Assembly: GCA_027924645.1 (NCBI GenBank)
Contig: BSBN01000809.1
Coordinates: 47,150,001 to 47,214,000, forward strand
Length of the DNA: 64,000 nt
Source: Cunninghamia lanceolata
Taxonomy: Eukaryota; Streptophyta; Pinopsida; Cupressales; Cupressaceae
Reading direction: 5' to 3'
The translations under genes and the position numbers were made by a program. The notes beneath the pieces are model-generated. The model was not told the DNA's origin. It saw nothing but the letters and a program-made list of their open reading frames with translations, and searched no databases. This document shows positions 45,427 to 56,904 of this stretch, in pieces. How positions within the stretch are numbered: the stretch's first letter is position 1; each line of letters opens with the position of its first letter.

Positions 45427-47070
45427 AATGTGTATTCTCCATTGATGATTTGCATTATCTCTTGTTCTCTGCAACTACTCCTCAAGGATTCTTCATTGAA
45501 TATGATTATGCCCTGTCATAATTCATTTCTCCATGCATAATTTTTTGTATGTGATCATGCTCAAGGATGAAAATGTGTAAAATGTATACCATCTTTTTGT
45601 ATCTCCTTCATGGCTGAGACAATGTGTTTGTTGAATATGAACATTGCAATATGTAGAAGGCATGGCACCTCCATGATGTAATCACACTATTCATTTATAC
45701 CTATCTTTTGCACCTTTTGAATCATGATTGCATTAATTTATTCCTTAAGGTAAATGGCATCACTGAAGATAAGGCATTGTGCATTTATACATTACTTTCC
45801 CTCACTGTCTCTTTACATTTCTCTACCTCTTTTCACTGTGATTAAAGTGCATCATTTGATGTTGTAGACTATGGCATGCATCCTGGCTCCTTGATCACTC
45901 ACTCCTCAGTCCTCATGATTATTCTGTATCATTGCTATTATATATGCATATGCTATCTTCTATTCTCTTGTAAATGATACATATGAATATTTATTTATGT
46001 AGATGAACAAAAAGATAACACTCATTTGTCCTTACTCTTTTGTATGTAATAACTTTGTGCCTTTAGGTATATATGGAACAGTCATGATGATTGTTCTATT
46101 TGGTTTTGACTTGACTATACCTTTATCATTTGATTATACTGCTCTCTTAGCTCTACTATTTCATCTTCTTCTGTGCACTTGTGTATTTGATGAAAAGTAA
46201 GGAGAAAAGATAAAATCTCTGCATGTGGTGAATATCTTCTGCCTTATAATGTGTATTCTCCATTGCTGATTTACATTATCTCTTGTGCTCTTCTACTACT
46301 CCTCAAGGATCCTTCACTGTATATGACTATGCCCTGTCATAATTCATTTCTTCATGCATAATTTTCTGTATGTGATCATGCTTAATGATGAAAATGTGTA
46401 AAATGTATACCATCCTTTAGTATCTCCTTCATGGCTTAGACAATGTGTTTGTTGAATATGAACATTGCAGTATGTAGAAGGCATGGCATCTCCATGATGT
46501 AATCACATTGTTCATTTATACCTATCTTTTGCACCTTCTATATCATGATTGCATTAACTTATTCCTTAAGGTAAATGGCATCACTAAAGATAAGACATTA
46601 TGCATTTATACATTACTTGCCCTCACTATCTCTTTACTCTTCTCTACCTCTTTTCACTGTGATTAAAGTGCATCATTTGATGTTGTAGACTATCACATGC
46701 ATCCTAGCTCCTTGATCACTCACTTCTCAGTCTTCATGATTGTTCTATATCATTGCTATTCTATCTGCATATGCTATCTTCTATTCTCTTGTACATGATA
46801 TATATGAATATTTATTTTTGTAGATGAACATAAAGATAATGCTCATTTGTCCTTACTCTTCTGTATGTGATCACTTTGTGCCTTTAGGTATATCTAGGAC
46901 AGTCATGATGTATGTTCTATTTGATTTTGACTTGACTATACCTTTATCATTTGATTATACTACTCTCTTAGCTCCATTGTTTCATCTTCTTCTGTGCACT
47001 TGTGTATTTGATGAAAAAGTAAGGAGAAAAGACAAAATCTTTGCATGTGATGAATATCTTCTGCCTTATA
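45427..47070. repeat. Tandem duplication, period 821 bp, inside the 5' LTR
   Basis: Copies start at 45427 and 46248, with anchors at 46003 and 46824. It is the counterpart of 31313-32956. Confidence 0.87.
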
Positions 47071-47525
47071 ATGGTACTATGAAACTTCATGGTGGCTATT
47101 CCATTTGGTGACTGTAGCACTCTTATTAGCTTCTCAACTGTAATAAAGGTTCATGTATGCCTTCATAGTCTTATGCCTTATATTTATTGCTTCCTATCTC
47201 GTTGTCCTCTATACCCTACTTGTCAATGATGGATGTAAAGGTTTGGAACTTCTTCTTGTCACTACTACTATAGGTCTCACCTACTAGATATGTTTGATGT
47301 GGCTTTCATATGGATGAATGACATATATGATATTCTACACTTGATGCATCCTTTAAAAAGATGATTGTACCTTTTAGTTCTTTTGATGGCACAATGGATT
47401 CTTTATTACTGTATCACATGGCATTTGACTTGGTTGTCCTCTCCATTTGTAGTTGCTCATTGATGAGATAAGGATCATGTTATGGTTTCTACATGTCATT
47501 TGATTGTATATGTATATGTTATGAC

Positions 47526-48563
47526 TGAAAGGAAGCAAGGTACACATAACACACTTCCTACACCAATCTAATGAAGGGAATGGAGTGTAAATTCATTTAA
47601 ATCCTTATAATTGTACCAACATTAAACTAATAACATAAAGATTATAGCAGAAACACAACATAGAAAGAAGGTGACACAAGATATAACATGGAGAAAACCT
47701 TTTCAGGTAGAAAAAAACCCCACACTCTAAACCTGGACAATGTATTATCAAAACAACAATAGTTTACAATACACTTGCAATGCAAGTCTTCCAAGAGTTT
47801 ACAAATGTTGATCTTAGAGTTATTCCGGTAGCATAACAGGACCTATAAAAACACTCTGCAACTACAACTCCTGACTATGCATTTTACAGAGATTACAATG
47901 CATATCTTGAGAGCATCTTGGGATAGGCATCCACCTTGGTCAAATGACCATTTACAGCATCAAAAGGACACTTGTCCTTGCTGTCCTTACATCCCTTACA
48001 TCTGTCATACATTACAGATTGGACTTTCCCAATGTAGAGCGCTCCAGGCTAAAAATAGACTATGACAGATTCTCTTACGTGACTTACAACCGTCATAAAA
48101 TCTGCCCACATTATCAAACTTAGATGTTGTAAGAGAATCTGTCATACAATGCTAAATATAGTATATTCTACTTACAACATGTCATAGCCCAACTTGGGTG
48201 CCCAAAGATGCCTTTCCCTCATGCAAAGATGTCAATCGATACTTGTCATCACTTGTCATGGGAATCTCCAAACTTGGCCCTTACGCATCATAGATTCTGT
48301 CATATGGAATATTGCCTTCCACATACCAAAGATGCTGACACATGGAAAATTAATGCCACCTGAATATGGGATGCCCAAATCCATGTAGGATTGACTTGAC
48401 CATCCAAGTCACATTCCAAGTAAGCTGACATGTCGCCATGCCACCTCAACTATGTGACCAAACTGAATGTGCAAGTAATTACAATATTAGGTAATAATTA
48501 AATATACAATTAAATTACCAATGCTTGAAAATTGTAAAGGTTGAGATACCTTAATTCCCAACT
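47526..48563 (-). repeat. 3' LTR of the copia element
   Basis: It starts TGAAAGGAAGC and ends TTCCCAACT on the + strand, where its partner has TTCCCAACA. The polypurine tract lies next to it (- strand CAAGTGGGAGAA at 48564-48575). Confidence 0.93.
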
Positions 48564-48599
48564 TTCTCCCACTTGTCGAACACCTTACAAGAGCCAAAA

Positions 48600-49445
48600 G
48601 AAAAAACAAGATTTAACTGCTATAGGCCAAGAGGTCCATAGACTCTAAACACCTTCTAAACTTCTTTGTACCCACTAGCTTCGTCAATGCATCGGCAACA
48701 TTCTTCAAAGTATCTACCTTCTCCAAATTTACCTTCCCATCCTCTACCATGTATCATATGAAGTGAAACTGACATCAATATGCTTTGTTTTGGCATGGAA
48801 AGTTGGATTCTTCGCAAGGCAAATTGCACTCTAATTGTCACAACAAATCATAATCTATCCTGCATCAACACCAATATTTGAACACAATCTCTTAAGCCAA
48901 ATGGCTTCCTTACAAGCATGAGTTGCTACCATGTACTCAGCTTCTATCATGGACAAAGCAACCACAGGTTGTTGCGTACTCATCCAACTAATAGCACCAC
49001 CAAACAGTGTAAACACATAAGTACTGGTGGATCTCCTGCTATCAATGTCACCTGCCCAATCTGAATCCACAAATCCATGAATATCAATAGAATGTGGAGG
49101 TCCTATAACATTACCATGATAGCATATGGAATACTCAAAAGTACCCCTCAAATATCTGAACACTCGCTTAACTACATCCCAATGTACCCATCCAGGATTA
49201 GGCATAAATCGACTAAGGACTCCCACTTCTTCGACAATGTCTGGTCTTGTACAGACCATAGCATACATCAAACTGCCAACAACACTAGCATAAGGTACTC
49301 TGCTCATGTCCTCTACCTCGCTAGGAGATTTTGGACAATCACTAACAAACAACTATGTCCCCAAAGAAATAGGAACACACAATGGTCTATAATCTGCCAT
49401 GTTGAACCTATGCAACACGGTCTTCACATACTTACTCTAGCTTAA
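48600..49445 (-). pseudogene. pol (RNH): Copia RNase H region, broken
   Basis: The 165-codon frame at 49352-48855 has the copia RT-RNH connection (VPYASVVGSLMYAMVCTRPD) and RNase H blocks (FVDSDWAGDIDSRRSTSTYV, then ALSMIEAEYMVATHACKEAI), with catalytic Asp and Glu in place. The reading continues to about 48600 across several TAG and TGA stops, including the KTKHIDV segment. RNase H degrades the RNA strand during cDNA synthesis. Confidence 0.93.
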
Positions 49446-50400
49446 CCAAAGTTTTCTATTAGTTCTGTCTCTTCTGATTTCCATTCTTAGAATATACCTG
49501 GCTGCCCCTAAATCTTTCATTTCAAACTATGCTACCAACTGAGACTTAAAATCAGAAATCATATTCTTATCCTTCCCAAGCAACAACATATCATCAACAT
49601 ATAATGTAACAATGAGAATATGATCACCATCGAACTTATAATACACACAGTGATCTGATTTCAATCTCACAAATCCAATTGACAACACAAAGGCATCAAA
49701 ATTCAAGTACCACATCCTAAGAGACTGCTTCAAACCATACAAAGACTTTTTCAATTTGCAAACCAAATTTTCTTTACCTTTCACTATGTAATGCTTTGGC
49801 TGTGACATGTAGATTTCTTCTTCTAAATCACCATGAAGGAAAGTTGTCTTCACATCCATCTGTTCTACCTCTAAGTCATAAGCAGCTACAAGAGATAACA
49901 AGAATTGAATGGATGTCAGCTTTGCAATGGGAGAGAAAATTTCACCATAATCAATTCCCTCCACTTGTGAATACCCCTTCGTAACCAATCTAGCCTTGTA
50001 CTTTTCAACACTACCATCTGCACTGAATTTCTTCTTGAACACCCATTTGCAACCAATGGGTTTCCATCCATTAGGCAAAGGCACCAAGTCCCATGTTTTG
50101 TTCTTTTCCAAAGAAGCCATTTCATCCTCCATGGCCTCCTTCCAAGAACCTGCATCTTTCATGCCCATAGATTTTTTCATAGTTCTAGGCTCATTAGTGT
50201 TAGTAAGTAAAGCAAAAGAACAACTAGAATCAAGTAATGAATAACCAAACCTATCGGGTTGCTTTCTTGTTTGTGTAGACCTCCTCAATGGCTAAGGTTG
50301 AGGTTCTGCTTTTTCTTCTAAGCTTTCAGTGCTACTAGAGCTCTCCTCATCATTAGGTCTCACAAGGTCTATCTGTTCAGTCTTCTCAGGGGTAGAAGGA
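49446..50400 (-). pseudogene. pol (RT): Copia reverse transcriptase
   Basis: The 253-codon frame at 50288-49527 is the best preserved coding segment in the window. It runs from the region before RT (SWKEAMEDEMASLEKNKTWD) through WVFKKK, KARLVTKGYSQVEGIDY and MDVKTTFLHGDLEEEIYMSQ to the catalytic LYVDDMLLLG. It stops at 49527, near a shift into the RNase H frame, with a short gap of degenerate sequence (49446-49526). The W-K-E-A-M opening and Y-V-D-D are diagnostic of Ty1/copia. Confidence 0.95.
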
Positions 50401-51400
50401 AACATAACCACATCCTCTTTCTTTTCTGTCTATTCTAGCTGTAGAACAATGAAAGAAGGTGTTAACTCTTTGAAGATGACACTTCTTCTATACAACACTT
50501 TTTTAGTCACCGGATCCCAAAGTTTGTATACTTTCACACCAACACCATAGCAAATGAAAATACATTTAACATCCTTGTTCTCTAATTTAGACCATTTCTC
50601 CCTAGGCACATGTGCATACACAACCAAAAACATGAAGAAGTCTAATTGAAGGCTTCCTACCAGACCACACCTCCATAGGTTTCTTACCAACAAGAGCTAA
50701 TGTAGGAGATCTATTTACTAGATAGAAAGCAGTGGCAACAGCTTCAGCCCAAAACTTTTGTTCGAGGCTTGCTCAACTAAGCATACTCCTAGCCTTCTCC
50801 ATTAGTGTCCTTTTCATCCTCTCTACAACTCCATTTTTCTGTGGGGTATATGGAGTTGTCTTATGCCTTTCAATCCCTTACTCTTTGTAGAACTTATTGA
50901 AATATGTCGAACAAAACTCACCACCATTGTCAGTTCTCAAACATTTAATCTTTTTATTAGTCTAATTTTTAGCAAAGGCTTTAAACTCCTTAAACCAACT
51001 AAAGACTTCAGTCTTGCTTCTGATAAAATAAACCCATGTCCTTCTACTGTAATCATCTATAAAAGATACAAAATATACACATTTTGAAATCGAAGGAACA
51101 TTAATAGGACCAAACACATCAGAATGAATAAGATCCAATACACCAGAAGACTTGTGAGAACTAGAGTAAAATTAAACACGGTTTTGCTTTCTATAAATGC
51201 AATGTTCACAAAAGTCAAAATTGAGATTACAATCATTTAACCCCTCAATGAGGTTTTTATTTTTCATGGTACACAGACCCTTCTCACCAATGTGGCCATA
51301 TCTCAAATGCCATAACATAGTCTTTTCAATAGGAAGCTTAGCTTCCATAGCATGTGCACTACCATCGGAAATAGTTACAATAGATTTCTTCACTGCTCCT
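50401..51400 (-). pseudogene. pol (INT): Copia integrase, broken
   Basis: The frame at 51393-51172 is the zinc-binding GAG-pre-integrase part (LWHLRYGHIGEKGL, then FDFCEHCIYRK). The DDE core follows with readable Asp (LIHSDVFGP near 51135), Asp (LRTDNGGEF near 50940) and Glu (KNGVVERMKRT near 50830) segments, broken by TAG stops and a shift near 50600. The frame at 50693-50430 continues the C-terminal part. Integrase would insert the cDNA. Confidence 0.9.
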
Positions 51401-51880
51401 TCAGATGGTGGGGATGAAGTGACTACATCTCGTTTCTTTGAGTCAGAAGAACTATTTCACTGTGAAGTGCATGCCCTCAGGTGAAACAAAGTACCTCTCC
51501 AAGTACCCTTCACAAGCACCATAGATCCTCTAGTCATCTTGCATCCATCCTTCGAAAAGACAACCTACACACCTGCATCATTCAACATACTTACAGAAAG
51601 TAGGTTTTGTACAAGGCCTGGAATGTCCATAACTCCAGTGATCCCCTTCACTCATCCATCAGGGAATCAGATTGAGACTCTTCGATGACCAACAATCTTT
51701 AGATGAGAGTCGTCACTCAGGTACACTCTTCCACCATCAAACTCTTCATATTTTGTAAACTAGTCTTGGTGTGAGGTCATGTGGAATGATGCACTAGAAT
51801 CAATCAACCACACATCATCAGATGCATAGGTGGCCAAAGCTATGATGAAGGTATCACCATCATCTTGTGACTTGTCAAAA
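51401..51880 (-). pseudogene. pol (PR): Copia aspartic protease, broken
   Basis: Between 51820 and 51480 the - strand reads a copia protease: WLIDSSASFHMT (active site D-S-S-A where D-S-G-A is usual), then a Y-L-S-D-D segment and GLVQNLLSVSML. Two TAG stops and one TGA replace Gln- or Arg-type positions. It sits between Gag and integrase as expected. Confidence 0.85.
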
Positions 51881-51881
51881 T

Positions 51882-52658
51882 CTAAATCAAGAGCTTTCTT
51901 CTTCTTTTTCTTCTCCTCTTTGCATTCCTTTTAGAAATGCCTGTTTTACCATAGTTCCAACAAAGAGCCTTGGACTTTCCAGGAGATTTAGATCTCCCAC
52001 AGGATTTGGATTTGCCCTTCTCAACTTTCTTGTCCTTCTTTTTCCCTTTCTCCTTAGGTCTTCCATGAACTGCAAGAGCCTCTTTGGCTACCTTAGAAGA
52101 CTTTCTCCACAACTCTTTAGATAATAGCGAAGATACCACTTCATCCATTGTGAAAGTGGATGTGGTGCTCCCAATAGCCATCACAAGATGATCCCACAAG
52201 TCTGGAAAAGAACAAAACAAGGTCATGCAATGATCCTTCTCCTCCATCTTCACACCAACTGATGCCAATTGTGCAATTAACATAGTAAAGGCAGTCAGGT
52301 GATCTGCAATAGATCCTCCATCATCCATTTTTAGAGAATACAACTTCTTTCTCAAAAAAATTTTGTTCACCAGGGACTTGGCCTGATAAACATCACCCAA
52401 CTTCTTCCAAAGGTCTTTTGTACTCTTCTCCTCATGGACATTTAATAGGACATAATCAGCTAGACTAAGTCTTATGAGACCCTTAGCCTGTCAATCTTTG
52501 AAATCCCAATCAACTTGTGCCATAGAAGCTAGTTTTACACCAGATACAGTTTCCCATAGGTCACAATCAACAAGCATGTCTTCCATCTTAAGTTTCCATA
52601 ACTCAAAATTAGTGCCATTAAATTTCTCCACCTCTATTCTTCCAGATTTTCTTGCCAT
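51882..52658 (-). pseudogene. gag: Copia Gag, broken
   Basis: The ATG at 52658 opens MARKSGRIEVEKFNG, followed by F-E-L-W-K-L-K-M-E-D-M-L, the usual start of copia Gag. A TGA near 52496 interrupts it. The frame at 52400-51882 holds the UBN2-type core (LVNKIFLRKKLYSLKM, then LLSKELWRK) and a Lys-rich tail. The zinc knuckle near 51945 is damaged (CWNYGKTGISKRN, where Cys and His have been lost). Confidence 0.9.
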
Positions 52659-52762
52659 CTTCTCACTGCAACAAGATCACATAATACTCTGCACAAACTC
52701 CCTTTCAATTAAAGATTAGCTTAAAAAACCCTTACCCAACAACTAGGATCACAGGTGATCAA

Positions 52763-52774
52763 GCTCTGATACCA
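52763..52774 (-). other. Primer-binding site of the copia element, tRNA-iMet
   Basis: TGGTATCAGAGC on the - strand lies two bases after the LTR end at 52777. Confidence 0.92.
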
Positions 52775-52776
52775 AC

Positions 52777-53792
52777 TGAAAGGAAGCAAGGTACACAAAA
52801 CACACTTCCTACACCAATCTAATGAAGGGAATGGAGTGCAAATTCATTTAAATCCTTACAATTGCAGCAACATTAAACTAATAACATAAAGATTACAGCA
52901 ACAACAAAACACATAAAGAAGGTGACACAAGATATACCGTGGGGAAAACCTTTTCAAGTAAAAAAAACCCCACACTCTAAACCTACACAATGTATTATCA
53001 AAACAACAATAGTTTACAATGCACTTGCCATGCAAGTCTTCCAAGAGTTCACAAATGTCCATTCTAGAGTTATCCCGGTAGCATAATAGTACCTGTTAAA
53101 ACATTATACAACTACAACTCCAAACTATGCACTTTATAGAGATTACAAGGCATATCTTGAGAGCATCTTGGGATAGGCATCCACCTTGGTCAAATGACCA
53201 TTTCCAACATCAAAAGGACACTTTTCCTTACTGTCCTTACATCCCTTACATCTGTCATACATGGCAGATTTGACTTTCCCAATGTAGAGTGCTCCAGGTT
53301 AAAAATAGACTATGACAGATTCTCTTACGTGACTTACAACCATCATAAAAGCTGCCCACAATATCAAACTTAGATGTTGTAAGAGAATTCATCATACGAT
53401 GCTAAATATAGCATATTCTACTTACAACATGTCATATCCCAACTTGGGCGCCCAAAGATGCTAATCAACACTTGTCATCACTTGTCATAGGAATCTCCAA
53501 ACTTGGCCCTTACATGTCATAGATTCTATCATATGGAATATTGCCTTCCACATATCAAAGATGCCAACACATGGAAAATTAATGCCACCTCACTATGGGA
53601 TGCCCAAATTCATGTAGGATTGACTTGACCATCCAAGTCACATTCCAAGTAAGCTGACATGTCGTCATGCCACCTCAACTATGTGACCAAACTAAATGTG
53701 CAAGTAATTACAATATTAGGGAATAATTAAATATACAATTAAATTACCAATGCTAGGAAATTGCAAAGGTTGAGACACCTTAATTCCCAACA
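52777..53792 (-). repeat. 5' LTR of the copia element
   Basis: It starts TGAAAGGAAGC and ends TTCCCAACA on the + strand. A short deletion near 53458 relative to the partner explains most of the length difference. Confidence 0.94.
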
Positions 53793-55014
53793 ATGACTAC
53801 AACCTCGTAATAGACATGGATGTCCTCTTTTTGGATGAGCCCTCAGTAACTTCTCAATCTTCCTTTACTGTCCTGATGACATGTATGAATATCTTGATGA
53901 TTAGATTTTTCTTTCTTAAAATCATGATTATGTTGATGTAATGGAATGTTCTTGATAATAATAAGACCTCTTCATTATACCAAAATAGTCATGCTTTTGT
54001 AAAATTGGTCTTCAAGGATTCCATTATTCCTCTTAAGTGAAACAGGAGGGTAGCAAGTTGGGCTCAACCCTTGTGGAAGCCCACTTACACCACATGCTAA
54101 AATGTCTTAAAACTAGGAACATAACTTCTCCTATACCTACACAATGAACAAACAAGCTAGCATAAAAACATACCTTTGAAAGTTTAATGCTCTTTCTTAT
54201 GATGATTTTAGCCTTCCATTTGATGATCTAATTTTTGCATATGTCTGATAATGATCCAACTGTAGCATCATGATTGCAAGTTTATATATCTATTAATAAG
54301 GCATATGATGAGTTTGTATATCTAGAGCTCTAACAAAACCTTTTCCAACCTTGCAGGCTCATCATCTTGATCAGGAGCAAGAGGCTTAAAACATGAAGAT
54401 CAAGCTGCAGATAGGAGGATCAACCTTCATTTCAAGGCAATGATGGATATCACTCTCCTCATGTGTTCCTTTCCTTTATCTTCAGATGTATAGCTTGTAT
54501 GCTTTGTTGTATTGGCTCAGTTTAGCCATTCCCACGGCTTGTGTGGGACATATTTAAACATTGTCTTGAATATAATTAGTTATTTTATTTTATGCAATGA
54601 TTTATGTATGTTTTGCTTTCTAAATCAAATGCATAGCATAAAATAACTGAATCTACTTTACAACATATGTTTAAAATATGATGATGAAATGATAGTTCAT
54701 AAATACCTTTCCTTTTACATTGTACTATGGTACTTGAATAATTAGCAAATCATAACTAAAAGATGAAATCAGTTAGATACATGTCATTCCTTGAATGCCT
54801 GTTCTCTTGTCCTTAGATCAAATTCACTTATCAGGATGGTTTGACATCTTAGATTGAGTTGTTATATTATCCTGATAAGTGATCCTCCATTACTCTCTTG
54901 TCAAGATAACATACATTTGATTGAGTGATCATGCACTTTAAATTTTTTTTATCCCCTTTGTAACAACTACAATCTAGGCCTTGCTAAATTAGGTGTGAAC
55001 ATAAGTTAGTAACA

Positions 55015-55393
55015 TGAGTTTCATGTGATATAGGTTGTATGTTATTTTTAGCTTGCTTAGTGGGTTAAAGTTATGATAAAACTCTTGTTTATCCTTCTAA
55101 AAGCTCTAGCTTTTCAAACTTTAATACAAATCACTTATGTATTGCATTAATTTTAGTAGAATTGTGAGAATTAAAAGTCTTTGTGAGGCTGATTGTGAGT
55201 CAAGTTAGTGAATAGATAGAGTTTTGGTGCATCACCTATTAGAGTTTAGGATTTCAATTATAGTTAACTTTCTATCCCTTTTCCCAGAAAGTCATTTAGA
55301 TTAGGTGAAGTAACCAGGGAACCAGCCCGCTCTAGAGGTTCACTCCAAGTTTTAGGCAACCCACAGGCCTAGGAGTGTTCCCATGTGTCAACA
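55015..55393 (+). repeat. LTR-end fragment distantly related to the giant LTR, opposite orientation
   Basis: Its reverse complement starts TGTTGACAC and shares blocks with the start of the giant LTR at 27101: a CTGTGGG block, GAACCTCTAGA, GGTGATGCACC and ACTCACAAT, in the same order. The rest is diverged. It lies right beside the giant element and could be part of the LTR the giant element landed in. Confidence 0.5.
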
Positions 55394-55639
55394 GGTAGCT
55401 AAGTTGATAGCCTAGAATTAGGTGCATACTTTGGTTGACAACAATCCCAATCATGTCCTAATTCCCTAAATTGATCATTTTATCCCCAAATCTACCATTT
55501 CTCCCCTAATTTGATCAATTGTCCCCTAATTTTCCTACACCATCCTAAATGCCCTAATATAGGTCAATTATCATCTTATCATCTTGATTTTATCTACTAT
55601 TTTATTATCTCAATTATCAAGACTTGATCTCTAATTATC
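55394..55639. other. No gene; flank of element D
   Basis: This is a short AT-rich spacer with repeated CCCTAAT-like and CCCCAAAT-like phrases and no coding signal. Confidence 0.5.
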
Positions 55640-56887
55640 TGTTTAGGATGAAAAATGAATGAAGAGGATTTGTTTAGGGTTGGTTTTAATGGTTTGTTTT
55701 GATTCTCCTTTCACCACTAAACATTCAAGGACATTCAATCAAGTAGAAAGTCTACTACAAATCTCCTTATCACTTGGAACATAGAGGAAGATTGGAATTG
55801 TATGATTTTGTTGTTCAATTAAGCCCAATTATGCTGAAAACCCTAATTTCATAAATTTGTAAACAAACAGACAAATTACAGAAAATAATCGCACATAGCT
55901 CGAGATCAAATGACAATCAAATGCGTACCAAATTTTGAAGTTTAGAGTATGGAAAATTTGAGGACTAATGAGTGGGCACCCTAGTACAATGCCATAGTTT
56001 TTCTTGAGATCTAGGAATCTCATCTACAACCTATTCCTGTTGTTTGAAATATTTTTTGATTGTGGGATTTGAAGGACTAATGAGCGAGAGCTGAAGTCTA
56101 GGTCCCTATTTTCTTCTCTGATCTACAATTTTGACAGTTTGCACTACTCTCATGCAACTTCACTTATTTTTCTCCCACAACTTGTAACCTACACTTACAA
56201 AAAAATGGGTTGGGGGTTGTGGTGTTTAGAGGGTTGCCTTAGTCAAGCCTTGAAGAGAGATTCAAGTATTTTAAACATTGTTGTCAGATAAAGAGTGTGT
56301 ATCCTTGGGGGATAGAGGCAAAATCCAAATGATAAATGATAGAAAACATAATTGATGTCACCTTGTAGTGAAGATCTCATGGGAGGAAGATGGTCTTCAT
56401 GCCATGAGGGGATGGATGCCAAATCTACAAATACAAACACAAGAACAACATAAATTCTACTCTACCACACAATGAATGCCTTGAATCACTTTCACAAAAG
56501 CCTGTTAATCAAAATGTCCATCTCTAGTTTACAAATGATAACCTAATCATGCTTACATATACAACTACAAATATTCCTGCTAAGAATTTTGTAATTCAAA
56601 CTTACCGTGTTAGCATAGGACCTAAATAACGATCATAAAATGACACTTTGAAATAGGTCCTGACCTAAAATAGGGTAGGACTAGGGTGTGAGCACCCAAT
56701 TCCTCCCCCTATTTCAGGTAGAATTTATGTTAAGTGCATCCCCTGAGTCCCAATTGCCATGAAACTCCAGGGTTTTCTCATCGGGAGTCATCAAAATTAT
56801 GCAGGATGCTCTAAATGCATTTTAAAGGACCCAAGAGCTAAACCTTAAGAGGAAAAAGCCTTGAAGGTTACTTTTTCCAACATAACA
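55640..56887 (-). repeat. 3' LTR of element D
   Basis: This 1,248-bp LTR starts TGTTTAGGATG and ends CATAACA on the + strand, followed by the polypurine tract complement TTTAGCCCCCACTTTAA (56888-56904). It is co-linear with the C LTRs but clearly diverged, so D and C come from different sub-copies. Confidence 0.88.
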
Positions 56888-56904
56888 TTTAGCCCCCACT
56901 TTAA

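Larger units (their letters stand above)
47526..53792 (-). mobile_element. Ty1/copia retrotransposon, full length but decayed
   Basis: The element is 6,267 bp with LTRs of 1,038 and 1,016 bp and a perfect target duplication ATGAC (47521-47525 and 53793-53797). The sister giant LTR has one uninterrupted copy of the site near 33408 (TATGTTATGACTACAACCTC). The domain order gag, protease, integrase, RT, RNase H on the - strand is that of copia. LTR divergence of about a tenth by eye shows it is not young. Confidence 0.96.
27101..55014 (-). mobile_element. Giant Tat-type Ty3/gypsy retrotransposon with very long LTRs
   Basis: Two long direct repeats, 27101-34635 and 42139-55014, flank a gypsy coding region read on the - strand. 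After subtracting a 985-bp TIR element from the first, and a copia element (6,267 bp plus 5-bp duplication) from the second, the LTRs are about 6,546 and 6,604 bp. They are co-linear throughout. The interior (34636-42138) is 7.5 kb, or 6.7 kb without a solo LTR. Domains in order are gag, protease, extra RNase H, RT, RNase H and integrase. The unnested element would be about 19.9 kb. Outer flanks (GGAAT and TGAGT) do not form a clean target duplication, though TGAGT also occurs 8 bp further out on the left. Confidence 0.85.
42139..55014 (-). repeat. 5' LTR of the giant element, interrupted by a copia element
   Basis: It consists of 42139-47525 and 53798-55014, co-linear with 27101-34635. It starts TATTGACGAGC (G to A at position 2) and ends GTTAGTAACA. 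It lacks the 985-bp TIR element. A 50-bp difference from its partner near 45190-45260 is the other clear indel. Confidence 0.87.

Noticed and set aside
49077..49445. 122-codon open frame on the + strand
   Set aside because: It is the antisense shadow of the copia RNase H region.
27101..55014. Reading the two long repeats as a segmental duplication
   Set aside because: They flank a gypsy coding region in the right orientation, have TG and CA ends and equal lengths after subtracting insertions; LTRs are the simpler reading, though no clean target duplication was found.
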